This document shows, piece by piece, positions 9,463-17,733 of a stretch of 64,000 nucleotides of DNA (positions are counted from its first letter, which is position 1; every line of letters begins with the position of its first letter). Both the position numbers and the translations under genes were made by a program. Below the pieces are notes generated by a model. It searched no databases and was not told the DNA's origin. It saw nothing but the letters and a program-made list of their open reading frames with translations. Location of the stretch: the NCBI RefSeq assembly GCF_042140245.1, contig NZ_CP159483.1:682001-746000 (forward strand), written 5' to 3'. The DNA is from MH13 sp042140245. Its GTDB lineage: Bacteria; Pseudomonadota; Alphaproteobacteria; Rhizobiales; MH13.

Positions 9463-12006
9463 TTACTCGGCAGCCTGGTCCAGCGGTGCGGTTTCTTCCG
9501 GGTCGAGCGGCAGCACGCAACGCACCACGGTGCCGATGCCCTCGCGTGACCAAAGCTGCATGGTGCCGCCATGAAGTTCGACCAACGCACGCGACAGTGT
9601 CAGGCCAAGTCCAGCGCCGCTGCCGACCGTGTTTTGTCCTGTTTCAAACGGCTCAAACGCCGCTTTGGCCTGCGCGGCATTCATGCCCCTGCCCTGGTCA
9701 ATGACCGAAACGACGACGCGGCCATTCTCGCCACCCCTTTCAAGGCGGGTTTTGACGCGCACCTTGCTGCCCGGGCGCGATGACGCCACCGCATTGGAAA
9801 GCAAGTTGTAAAGCACCTGACGCATGCGCGTCTCATCAACCACCAGTGTTGCCACGTTTGGATCAAGCGCATGATCGATGGTGATGCCAGCGTCCAGCAA
9901 GCGGTCTTTCAGACCCAGCTCAGCATCTTCGACCAGCTTCATCGGCGAGATGGTATCGAGCGACAGCGCCAAGATGCCCGCATCGACCGTCGCCAGATCG
10001 AGAATGGAGTCAACCAGCGCGACCAGCGATTGGGTGGAAGAGAGCACGAAGTTCAGGTAGTCGCGCTGGCGTTCGTTCAGTGGCCCGGTTTCTTTGTCAT
10101 CCAACAGCTGAGCAAAGCCGATGATGGATGTCAGCGGAGAGCGCAGCTCGTAAGACACATGCTTGATGAACGTGGTTTTGATGCGTGCAGCCTCTTCCAG
10201 CGCCGCATTGCTTTCGCGCAACGTGTCTTCAATCGCGACCGAGGCGGTTACATCGTTGGCTGTCAGCATTGTGGCACCGCCAGGCAACGGCGTGGCCACC
10301 AGGTCGATCACCCGCTCATCGGTAAGGCTCATGCGACTGATGATACCTTCACGTCGCTGACCAAGCGATCCCACCAGCCCCACCAATTGATCGATCACGC
10401 GACGGTCGCGCGCCAGGTCGCGGATTGGCCCGGTGATGTCTTTCACATGGGCACCGATTTTGGCCTCGTCCGGGGAGAGTTGCCAAAGCTGGCCAAAGGC
10501 GGGGTTTACCAGCTGAAGCCGTCCGTTGGACCCAAACACGGCAACGCCTTCGCGCAAAGCATCCAGCGTGGCGGCACGAACCTGGGTAAGCGCGGTGAAG
10601 CGTGACTTTAGCTCCACCTTTTCCGTTTCGTTTTCAAACAACCAGATAGCCCCGCCATCGGCGTTGGGCGCCGTGATCACACGCAAGAACCTGCCATCAT
10701 GCAATTCCCAATCATCGGTGATCGGTTCGCTGGCCGTGTAAGCGGAGGTGAACTGCTCGCGCCAACCGCGATGATTGCCGCTTTCGGGCATCTGGCGCGT
10801 GGATTTGATGTAGGTGAGCACGGTGGATTCATGGGGGTGCTCATCCAAGACGCGACGCTGAAAACCAAAGAGTTCGGCAAACGCTGCGTTGTAGAACGCC
10901 ACATGCCGTTCAGCGTTGAACACGCACACGGCGGTGTTGAGAGCGTTCAGCATGCGGCCTTGGATCGCGTGCACATTTTGCAAGGCTTGCTCAAAGCGGG
11001 TCTGATCGCTGAGCGGCATCGCGTAGCCAGCGGTTACAATCGTTCCAGCTTTCGTGGTTGAGCGCAAATGGACCAAACGGTCGCCGTCGCTGGTTTGCCC
11101 AGCATCGGCAGGAAGACTGTCAGCGATGCGGGCGCCATTGGCATGAATGTCATCGACAGCGCTCCATTGTGTCTTACTGCCCACAACGCTGCGCGCCGAA
11201 ACGATGCCATCAGCGGCTGACTTCACGCCGCGCTGCTTAAACGCATCGTTCGACCATGACACCAAGCCCACCTGATCGGCCGTCCAAACGGGAAAATCAA
11301 CCGCATTGAGAAGCTGTTTCAGATGATCGCTTTCAGCTTCCAAATTGGCGCAAAGGTGCAGAGCATCGGCAAAATCGCGCTGCAGGCGCGAGAGATCGCG
11401 CAGGCGGATAACCAGCCGAGCACCAATCGGCCGTCCATGCACATTGATCAGCGTGCCGCCCTTGGTACGCACATCCAGATCAATGCGTTTGCCCGTTTGG
11501 CGCAACTGGTCAACAGCCACGTTAAGCTCTGCCAGATCACCCTCTTCGACCCAACGGTCGAAGTTGGGCAAGTCGTCGGGATGCTCAGGCATGGCCGACT
11601 GATCTGCTGGACAGTGAAGAACGATGGGGACACCAGCCTCGCTGAGCATCAAGAGCCCGTCGCCAGAGGTATCGACCAGACTTTGGGTAACATCCAACTC
11701 AGCGCGCAAACGGGCAACCACGGCTTGGCTCTCATTGGCCTTGCGGCGGGCGCGGCGAAGGCTGACGAATGCCGAGATCAGCATGACGCCGACGAACAGA
11801 GATAAGCCCGTGATGACCGCACCGCCAATGGCCAGCATCGGGGCGGTCGTCAGGCCGTCAAAGGCATGCGTATGGGGAACACCATCCAGATTGGGCGTTT
11901 GCGCAAGAGCAGAGCCAATTGGAGCAAGGAGCACAGTGGACATGGCCGTGGTTGCACGCAGAGTTGCTGACCGCAAAATCCCTGCACTGGTGTGTTGACC
12001 CGCCAT
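9463..12006 (-). CDS. divL: DivL-like PAS sensor kinase with tyrosine at the phosphoacceptor site
   Basis: This is an 847-residue membrane kinase. It has a hydrophobic segment near residues 20-38, a clear transmembrane helix at about 53-82, a long PAS-containing middle region (for example MLNALNTAVCVFNAERHVAFYN and TLDALREGVAVFGSNGRL), then a DHp domain and a HATPase_c domain with N box (LYNLLSNAVASSR), G1 (VIDQGRGM) and G2 (GSGAGLGLTLSRAL). In the H box the sequence is FIKHVSYELRSPLTS, so the normal SHELR histidine is Tyr619. That substitution is the hallmark of Caulobacter DivL, which controls CckA-CtrA signalling. Context beside ahcY and tsaE fits the conserved locus. It is probably transcribed from the 212-base gap downstream of ahcY. 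Confidence 0.82.
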   Translation of the reverse strand: MAGQHTSAGILRSATLRATTAMSTVLLAPIGSALAQTPNLDGVPHTHAFDGLTTAPMLAIGGAVITGLSLFVGVMLISAFVSLRRARRKANESQAVVARLRAELDVTQSLVDTSGDGLLMLSEAGVPIVLHCPADQSAMPEHPDDLPNFDRWVEEGDLAELNVAVDQLRQTGKRIDLDVRTKGGTLINVHGRPIGARLVIRLRDLSRLQRDFADALHLCANLEAESDHLKQLLNAVDFPVWTADQVGLVSWSNDAFKQRGVKSAADGIVSARSVVGSKTQWSAVDDIHANGARIADSLPADAGQTSDGDRLVHLRSTTKAGTIVTAGYAMPLSDQTRFEQALQNVHAIQGRMLNALNTAVCVFNAERHVAFYNAAFAELFGFQRRVLDEHPHESTVLTYIKSTRQMPESGNHRGWREQFTSAYTASEPITDDWELHDGRFLRVITAPNADGGAIWLFENETEKVELKSRFTALTQVRAATLDALREGVAVFGSNGRLQLVNPAFGQLWQLSPDEAKIGAHVKDITGPIRDLARDRRVIDQLVGLVGSLGQRREGIISRMSLTDERVIDLVATPLPGGATMLTANDVTASVAIEDTLRESNAALEEAARIKTTFIKHVSYELRSPLTSIIGFAQLLDDKETGPLNERQRDYLNFVLSSTQSLVALVDSILDLATVDAGILALSLDTISPMKLVEDAELGLKDRLLDAGITIDHALDPNVATLVVDETRMRQVLYNLLSNAVASSRPGSKVRVKTRLERGGENGRVVVSVIDQGRGMNAAQAKAAFEPFETGQNTVGSGAGLGLTLSRALVELHGGTMQLWSREGIGTVVRCVLPLDPEETAPLDQAAE

Positions 12007-12138
12007 GCTTGTCCTGTCTTGGCCTGTCTCGTTCTGGCTGTCTTAAAGACCCGCCTCAGCCCTCGTGACCCACGGCATGTGCCGTCGAATCACTGACAAG
12101 GTACAAGCAGGTGGACTCCTGTGGGGAGTGAACAAAGC

Positions 12139-12175
12139 AAAAACAAAAAAACCGCCGCCACAAAAGTGGCGACGG
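12139..12175 (-). terminator. rho-independent terminator of ahcY
   Basis: A ten-position stem (12152-12161 with 12166-12175, one mismatch, AAAA loop) is followed on the minus strand by a long T-rich tract, the complement of 12139-12151. It lies 44 bases beyond the ahcY stop and separates ahcY from divL. Confidence 0.85.
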
Positions 12176-12218
12176 ATTTTGTATTCCATCGTGCTGACGC
12201 TTAGGTCAGGTGTGAACT

Positions 12219-13610
12219 TTAGTACCGGTAGGCTTCGCCTTTGAACGGACCTTCAGGCTTCACGCCGATGTATTCGGCTTGCTCGTCAGAAAGCTTTGTC
12301 AGCTCCGCGTTGAGCTTGCCGAGGTGGAGTTTGGCCACCTTCTCGTCGAGGTGCTTCGGCAGCACATAGACTTTGTTTTCATATTGATCGCCACGCGTCC
12401 AAAGCTCGATCTGAGCGAGCGTTTGGTTGGCAAACGAGGCCGACATGACAAAGCTTGGATGGCCCGTCGCGTTGCCGAGGTTCACCAGACGGCCTTCTGA
12501 GAGCAGGATCATACGTTTCTCATCGGGGAACTCGATGAGATCAACCTGCGGCTTGACGTTCTTCCATTTGAAGTTCTTCAGACCCGCCACCTGAATCTCA
12601 TTGTCGAAGTGGCCGATGTTGCAGACGATGGCCATATCTTTGAGATCGCGCATGTGATCGACGGTGAGTACATCTTTGTTGCCCGTGGCCGTCACCACAA
12701 CATCAGCGCGTGGGGCCGCATCTTCCATGGTGACCACTTCAAAACCGTCCATAGCGGCCTGGAGAGCACAGATCGGGTCGACTTCTGTGACCAGAACACG
12801 GGCTCCAGCGCCAGCTAGTGACTGGGCAGAGCCTTTGCCGACGTCGCCATAGCCACAGACGATGGCCACTTTACCTGCCAACATCACATCGGTGCCGCGA
12901 CGGATGGCATCCACCAAGCTCTCGCGACAGCCATACTTGTTGTCGAATTTTGACTTGGTGACCGAGTCATTGACGTTGATGGCCGGGAAAGGCAGCTCGC
13001 CTTTTTCCTGGAGCTGATAAAGACGCATCACGCCAGTGGTGGTCTCTTCCGACACGCCCTGAATGTTGGCTTTGACCTTGGAGTAGAAGCCAGGCTCCTT
13101 GGCAAGACGCTTCTTGATCTGGGCAAAGAAGTACTCTTCTTCCTCACTTTGCGGGTTATCGAGCACCGATGGGTCGTTCTCAGCCTTCGCGCCGAGCAGC
13201 ACCAGCATGGTGGCATCGCCGCCATCATCGAGGATCATATTGGCCGTTTCGCCATTGCCCCAGTCGAGGATGCGATCGGCATAGTCCCAATACTCTTCCA
13301 GGGTCTCACCTTTGGTCGCAAACACCGGAATGCCCTTCGCCGCGATGGCGGCGGCCGCATGATCCTGGGTGGAGAAGATGTTGCAGGAAGCCCAGCGAAC
13401 TTCAGCGCCAAGCGCCACAAGCGTTTCGATCAAAACTGCCGTCTGGATCGTCATGTGCAGCGAACCTGCGATGCGCGCCCCTTTCAGCGGCTGCGCGTCG
13501 GCATACTCCTCGCGGCAGGCCATCAGACCCGGCATCTCGGTTTCAGCTATATCGAGCTCGGTGCGGCCCCAATCGGCGAGGCTGATGTCTTTGACGATGT
13601 AATCGGTCAT
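12219..13610 (-). CDS. ahcY: S-adenosylhomocysteine hydrolase
   Basis: This NAD-dependent enzyme hydrolyses SAH to adenosine and homocysteine, relieving product inhibition of methyltransferases. The 463 residues include LKGARIAGSLHMTIQTAVLI near the N terminus, the Rossmann motif VAIVCGYGDVGKGSAQ and the usual C-terminal AYRY. A start at the ATG 13610 is supported by AGGA ten bases upstream and by the family N terminus (MTDYIVKDISLADWGR). The longer frame adds 24 unrelated residues. A perfect palindrome about 95 bases upstream is a likely operator and a terminator follows, so it appears to be monocistronic. The adenosine product could be phosphorylated by the kinase encoded at 42.6-43.7 kb. 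Confidence 0.97.
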   Translation of the reverse strand: MTDYIVKDISLADWGRTELDIAETEMPGLMACREEYADAQPLKGARIAGSLHMTIQTAVLIETLVALGAEVRWASCNIFSTQDHAAAAIAAKGIPVFATKGETLEEYWDYADRILDWGNGETANMILDDGGDATMLVLLGAKAENDPSVLDNPQSEEEEYFFAQIKKRLAKEPGFYSKVKANIQGVSEETTTGVMRLYQLQEKGELPFPAINVNDSVTKSKFDNKYGCRESLVDAIRRGTDVMLAGKVAIVCGYGDVGKGSAQSLAGAGARVLVTEVDPICALQAAMDGFEVVTMEDAAPRADVVVTATGNKDVLTVDHMRDLKDMAIVCNIGHFDNEIQVAGLKNFKWKNVKPQVDLIEFPDEKRMILLSEGRLVNLGNATGHPSFVMSASFANQTLAQIELWTRGDQYENKVYVLPKHLDEKVAKLHLGKLNAELTKLSDEQAEYIGVKPEGPFKGEAYRY

Positions 13611-13703
13611 GGAGAATCCTGCAGGTGATGGAAATCGGCACGGCCCGCTTGACGAGCCATCATGGCGAGCGTGTAGCACCAAGCCCTTACCGATGCAATG
13701 CAG

Positions 13704-13723
13704 ATATAAAGATGTCTTTATAT
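13704..13723 (-). promoter_or_regulatory. palindromic operator upstream of ahcY
   Basis: The 20-base element is a perfect inverted repeat, two 9-base arms (ATATAAAGA and its complement) around TG. It lies about 95 bases before the ahcY start, just after the stop codon of the upstream hydrolase. Its form and position match what is expected for an ArsR-family SAH-responsive repressor (SahR/SamR type) of methionine-cycle genes. That regulator assignment is inference, and no such regulator gene is in the window. Confidence 0.6.
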
Positions 13724-13725
13724 TA

Positions 13726-14487
13726 TCAGCCTGGCGTGGTTAGTCGATGTTTAAGGAACCGATCAATCGCCTCGCGCAGCAAGTCGGGGCTGTCAAAATG
13801 CAACATGTGTCCACCGGGCAGCGTTGCAAACTCACTGCCTGCAATATGGCGGGCCGCAAGCTTGGCTCCATGATGCGTGGCGCGATTGTCTTGACCAACA
13901 ACAACCAGCGTCGGCACCAGCACTGTGTTCAAATGACGGCGCCCGTCATAGTGCCCGGCTGCTTGCATAGCCGCGATCAATCCCGCGCGGCTATGTTGGC
14001 TCAGTTGCTTTTTGACTTCTTGTTTGGTGGCAGCTTTCTGGCTTTGGCCTGCAGGCGAGGTTAGAAGCGACATTGGCAAGACACGCATAAGTCCACTGGC
14101 AAGCATTGCGGTTAGCCTACCTGAAATCCGGTCTCGCACTGTTGGCACAGATTCGACCATCACCAGAGCAGCGACTTGAAGCTCGCGGCGTGCCGTTAGC
14201 TCCAACGCGACCATCCCACCCAGCGAATGTCCGATCAAAACACTGCCCCTTGGTATGTGCGGGGCCAACTGATCTGCGTAGCTCTCAACACGGGGCGGAT
14301 AAACGGGGGCGGCTGATCCATGGCCAGGCAAATCAAGTGCGATTGCCTTTGGAAGCCCTTTGACAACATATCGAAAGGTGGAGGCCGACATACCCGCTCC
14401 ATGTAGCCAAATGCTGGGGTAAGCAAACAGAGGGGAAGAGGCCGTTGATTGCTTTACCCCGTCGATCACAACGCTGTCGGTTTGCAC
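13726..14487 (-). CDS. alpha/beta hydrolase
   Basis: This is a 253-residue soluble alpha/beta-hydrolase. The oxyanion-hole motif WLHGAG is near residue 30, the nucleophile elbow GHSLGG near 85, a candidate acid is in VVVGQDNRATH and the catalytic histidine in PGGHMLHFDSP. These give a complete Ser-Asp-His triad. The substrate is unknown, and similar proteins include esterases and lactonases. It is a lone gene on the minus strand; its stop codon is three bases from the ahcY operator, so read-through into ahcY is possible. Confidence 0.8.
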   Translation of the reverse strand: MQTDSVVIDGVKQSTASSPLFAYPSIWLHGAGMSASTFRYVVKGLPKAIALDLPGHGSAAPVYPPRVESYADQLAPHIPRGSVLIGHSLGGMVALELTARRELQVAALVMVESVPTVRDRISGRLTAMLASGLMRVLPMSLLTSPAGQSQKAATKQEVKKQLSQHSRAGLIAAMQAAGHYDGRRHLNTVLVPTLVVVGQDNRATHHGAKLAARHIAGSEFATLPGGHMLHFDSPDLLREAIDRFLKHRLTTPG

Positions 14488-14612
14488 GCGTTTGGCTCCT
14501 TACATCTTTGGCCTCCTTGGCGATGACATTGGGGCTTTTTTGGGAGCAGCCACGCCCATAGATGGCGACCGCCAGATAATGACGGCGCTGTACTTGTTCA
14601 GCCCATGTTCAA

Positions 14613-14645
14613 GAGAAAACCCGCGCTCCGTTTCCAGAGCGCGGG
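14613..14645 (-). terminator. rho-independent terminator of cysK
   Basis: A perfect 9-bp GC-rich stem (14620-14628 with 14637-14645, 8-base loop) is followed on the minus strand by TTTTCTCTT. It is 35 bases downstream of the cysK stop codon. Confidence 0.83.
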
Positions 14646-14679
14646 CTGATTTCAGGTCCGCCGCGATGATCGCTGGGGT

Positions 14680-15669
14680 TTAAGCTAGGCCATCAAAGAG
14701 CGCCGTCGATAGGTAGCGCTCTGCAAAGCTTGGAATGATCACCACAATATTCTTGCCAGCGTTTTCTGGCTTCTGCCCCTGGCGAATGGCGGCGGCCAGA
14801 GCAGCGCCAGAGGATATACCGACCGGCAGGCCTTCCAGGCGCGCAACGTGGCGCGCGGTTTCAAGCGCTTCATCGTTGGAAACAGTGGCGACTTCATCAT
14901 AGACGCTGGTGTTGAGCACACCTGGTACAAAGCCAGCGCCGATGCCCTGGATCTTGTGCGGGCCAGGATTGCCGCCGGAAAGCACTGGAGAATCCTCCGG
15001 TTCAACGGCAACGACATGCAGGTTGGGCAAGCGTGGTTTCAGCACTTCGGAGACACCAGTGATCGTGCCGCCGGTGCCGATACCTGAGACCAGGATGTCG
15101 ATCTCACCCTTGGTGTCGTTCCAGATTTCTTCAGCCGTCGTTTCACGGTGAATTTGCGGATTGGCCGGGTTCTCAAACTGCTGCGGAATGAGCGCCCCAG
15201 GGATTTCAGCTGCCAATTCGTCAGCCCGAGCGATGGCGCCCTTCATGCCCTTGGCCGCTTCGGTCAGTTCCAGTTCCGCGCCGAGCAGGGCCAACATTTT
15301 GCGACGCTCAATAGACATGGATTCTGGCATCACCAGGATCAGCCGTACACCACGCTGCGCCGCAGCAAAGGCCAGTGCGATGCCGGTGTTGCCAGACGTT
15401 GGTTCCACCAGAACCGTATCGTCTTTCAACTTGCCCTGCTCAGCAAGGCTGTCGAGCATGGCAACGCCAATACGATCTTTCACCGAGGCGATGGGATTGA
15501 AGAATTCAAGCTTGGCCAAAATGTTGGCGCCAACGCCTTTGTCCTTAGCAAGCTTATCCAAGCGCACCAGCGGCGTATCGCCAATGGTGTCGGTGATGGA
15601 GCCAAAAATGCGGCCCCGACCGGGTGTGTGGCTTTCAGTTTCGTTGGTTTTCAGTGCGGTCACGCTCAT
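14680..15669 (-). CDS. cysK: cysteine synthase A
   Basis: This is a pyridoxal-phosphate O-acetylserine sulfhydrylase making cysteine from O-acetylserine and sulfide. The 329 residues show the PLP lysine in NPIASVKDRIG, the substrate loop PTSGNTGIALA, the phosphate-binding GIGTGGTITG and the SSGAALAAA motif. The C-terminal Ile that normally docks into serine acetyltransferase is not conserved, as the protein ends FDGLA. The ATG at 15669 has AAGGA eight bases upstream and is preferred to the longer frame. It stands alone, with an 178-base gap to dut that holds a 16-base palindrome. Confidence 0.94.
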   Translation of the reverse strand: MSVTALKTNETESHTPGRGRIFGSITDTIGDTPLVRLDKLAKDKGVGANILAKLEFFNPIASVKDRIGVAMLDSLAEQGKLKDDTVLVEPTSGNTGIALAFAAAQRGVRLILVMPESMSIERRKMLALLGAELELTEAAKGMKGAIARADELAAEIPGALIPQQFENPANPQIHRETTAEEIWNDTKGEIDILVSGIGTGGTITGVSEVLKPRLPNLHVVAVEPEDSPVLSGGNPGPHKIQGIGAGFVPGVLNTSVYDEVATVSNDEALETARHVARLEGLPVGISSGAALAAAIRQGQKPENAGKNIVVIIPSFAERYLSTALFDGLA

Positions 15670-15742
15670 GACGGGTTCCTTCGCAGCTATCCTGAATTCG
15701 ATTGGCCGCAATATACCGTCGCTGATCCCTTGCTACGAGGGA

Positions 15743-15758
15743 TAGCCATGCATGGCTA
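15743..15758. promoter_or_regulatory. 16-base perfect palindrome upstream of cysK
   Basis: The element TAGCCATGCATGGCTA is self-complementary and lies 74 bases upstream of the cysK start. It is next to a second short inverted repeat (ATCCCT...AGGGAT, 15725-15742). A sulfur- or iron-sulfur-responsive operator is possible but unproven, and it could also be a hairpin ending transcription from dut. Confidence 0.35.
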
Positions 15759-15847
15759 AGAACAGCCTTAGAAGATCATTCTGCCGAACGCCTAATGCGC
15801 AAAACGATACTGCGCGCGATAGGGAGATTGTGGCTGCCAAGTGCACT

Positions 15848-16294
15848 TTATTGGGTGCCAGTCGACCCAAACCCGCCAGCACCACGGTCTGTCTGTGTCA
15901 GCGTATCCGCAGATTCAAAAACAGCCTGCACCACCGGCGCAACAACCATCTGAGCGATACGCATACCCCGCTCAACGGTGAAGGGATGGGCACCATGATT
16001 GATGAGGATAACGTGGATCTCACCGCGATAGTCGGCATCCACAGTCCCCGGCGTGTTGAGCACGGTGACGGCATGTTTGGCAGCCAAACCTGAGCGTGGA
16101 CGCACCTGCGCTTCAAACCCTGAGGGCAAAGCGATCTGCAGCCCCGTTGGAATGAGGGCGTGTGCACCAGGCGCGATAACATGCTCGGCCTCAACAGCGG
16201 CCCGTAGATCAGCACCGGCGGCCAGTGAGGTTTCATAGGAGGGCAGAGGTAAGTCTTGTGCATGCGGCAAGCGCTGAACGAGAACGTTAGGCAT
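15848..16294 (-). CDS. dut: dUTP diphosphatase
   Basis: This is a trimeric dUTPase, 148 residues, which hydrolyses dUTP to dUMP and so keeps uracil out of DNA. All five motifs are present: AGADLRAA, RPRSGLAAKH, GTVDADYRGEI with the catalytic Asp and Tyr, RGMRIAQMV, and the C-terminal P-loop-like RGAGGFGSTG. Its start overlaps the end of coaBC by eight bases, so it is the last gene of the ubiE-ubiB-coaBC-dut operon. This coaBC-dut pairing is very common in proteobacteria. Confidence 0.96.
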   Translation of the reverse strand: MPNVLVQRLPHAQDLPLPSYETSLAAGADLRAAVEAEHVIAPGAHALIPTGLQIALPSGFEAQVRPRSGLAAKHAVTVLNTPGTVDADYRGEIHVILINHGAHPFTVERGMRIAQMVVAPVVQAVFESADTLTQTDRGAGGFGSTGTQ

Positions 16295-17537
16295 GAACGA
16301 TGCCTGTCAAATCGTCTGCCAAACGCGCAATCAGCTTCTTCGCCACATCGTGTTTGCTCATGGTTGGCCAGGGTTCAGAGCCATCGCGGGTAAGAAGCGT
16401 GACGGTGTTGGCATCGCCTCCCATCACGCCACCCAATGCCTTGCCCTCGGGTGGCGCGACATTGTTGGCGACAATGTAGTTGGCGTTTTTGCGCACCAGC
16501 TTGTCACGCCCATGCGTCTCCATGTCGGCGGTCTCGGCGGCAAAGCCCATCACCAAACGCGGACGGTTGGCGCCCATCGCGATGGTTTTCAAAACGTCAG
16601 GATTTTCGACAAGTTTCAGTGCTGGCGGGCCTGACCCATCTTTTTTCATTTTGCCGTTGCTGGGTTCCGCAACACCCCAATCGGCGACGGCAGCGGCGAA
16701 AATGCCGATATCAGCAGGCAGAGCGGCCTGGGTGGCCTTCAGCATTTCTTGCGCCGTTTGCACACTCACCCGGTCGACGCCCGTGGGCGCTTCAAGTTTG
16801 GTGGGCCCTGAGACCAACGTCACCTTTGCCCCGGCCTCATAGGCGGCTTTGGCGAGCGCATATCCCTGTTTGCCTGAGGATCGATTGGCAATGTAGCGCA
16901 CCGGGTCAATCGGCTCATGGGTCGGGCCAGCCGTGATAACCACATGTTTGCCAGCAAGCAGCCCTTTGGAACGGTCAGGCGCAAAGTGCGCTTCAACAGC
17001 CATGGCGATGTCCATCGGCTCGGCCATGCGTCCAACACCGCTTTCACCGGTCTCAGCCATTTCGCCGGCCTCGGGGCCGATAAAAGCGATGCCATCACTT
17101 TGAAGCGTTTGGGTATTGCGCCTGGTGGCGGGGTGATCCCACATTTTGGGGTTCATCGCCGGGGCAATCAGCACATCAGCGGTCGTTGCGAGCAGCACGG
17201 TGCTTGCCAGATCGTCGGCCAAGCCATGCGCCATCTTGGCCATGAAGTCAGCAGTGGCGGGCGCAACAACCACCAGGTCAGCCTCGCGGGCCAGACGGAT
17301 ATGGCCGATATCCTGCTCGGCGTCGCGATCCCAAAGCTCGGTGAAAACAGGCTCGCCGGAAATGGCGCCGAGTGTCATAGGGGTGATGAAGCTGGCGGCC
17401 CCCTTGGTCATCACCACGCGCACGCGAGCGCCGCGCTCGCGCATCCGACGCACCAGGTCCGGTGTCTTGTAGGCGGCGATGCCACCGGTGATGACAAGGA
17501 GAACGGTCCGGCCAGAAAGGGTTTGTTCAACTAGCAT
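16287..17537 (-). CDS. coaBC: CoaBC: phosphopantothenoylcysteine synthetase/decarboxylase
   Basis: This bifunctional enzyme of coenzyme A synthesis is 416 residues long. The N-terminal FMN decarboxylase (CoaC) has GGIAAYKTPDLVRRM, the catalytic-type histidine segment DIGHIRLAREAD and PAMNPKMW. The C-terminal synthetase (CoaB) has ITAGPTHEPIDPVRYIANRS and the KLVENPD and GFAAET segments. The ATG at 17537 matches the family start MLVEQTLSGRTVLLVITG. The longer frame runs into an upstream partial copy of this same 5' end. It overlaps dut by eight bases. The upstream duplicate could affect its translation. Confidence 0.95.
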   Translation of the reverse strand: MLVEQTLSGRTVLLVITGGIAAYKTPDLVRRMRERGARVRVVMTKGAASFITPMTLGAISGEPVFTELWDRDAEQDIGHIRLAREADLVVVAPATADFMAKMAHGLADDLASTVLLATTADVLIAPAMNPKMWDHPATRRNTQTLQSDGIAFIGPEAGEMAETGESGVGRMAEPMDIAMAVEAHFAPDRSKGLLAGKHVVITAGPTHEPIDPVRYIANRSSGKQGYALAKAAYEAGAKVTLVSGPTKLEAPTGVDRVSVQTAQEMLKATQAALPADIGIFAAAVADWGVAEPSNGKMKKDGSGPPALKLVENPDVLKTIAMGANRPRLVMGFAAETADMETHGRDKLVRKNANYIVANNVAPPEGKALGGVMGGDANTVTLLTRDGSEPWPTMSKHDVAKKLIARLADDLTGIVHA

Positions 17538-17680
17538 GGGTTGTCTTTTTGCTCTGTTCCTTTGGAACAACCGCAGGGCTCGTGCATCCGACGCAGCAGG
17601 TCCGGTGTCTTGTAAGCGGCGATGCCACCGGTGATGACAAGGAGAATGGTCCGGCCAGAAAGGGTTTGATCAATCAGCAT
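17531..17680 (-). pseudogene. truncated duplicate of the coaBC 5' end
   Basis: Bases 17579-17680 repeat 17436-17537, the first 102 bases of coaBC, with seven differences by eye. The copy keeps an ATG at 17680 and reads MLIDQTLSGRTILLVITG, continuing to LLRRMHEP, then leaves homology and stops at 17531 after 49 codons. The stop overlaps the true coaBC start by seven bases. Five of seven changes alter the amino acid, mostly conservatively (V/I, E/D, V/L, R/H). It lies 53 bases downstream of ubiB. It could be a translated leader coupled to coaBC, or a decaying relic. Confidence 0.75.
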
Positions 17681-17733
17681 AGGTGAGGTGTAGCCAGATC
17701 GTTTGGTGTTGTCACCGGCCATGACGACAAGCC

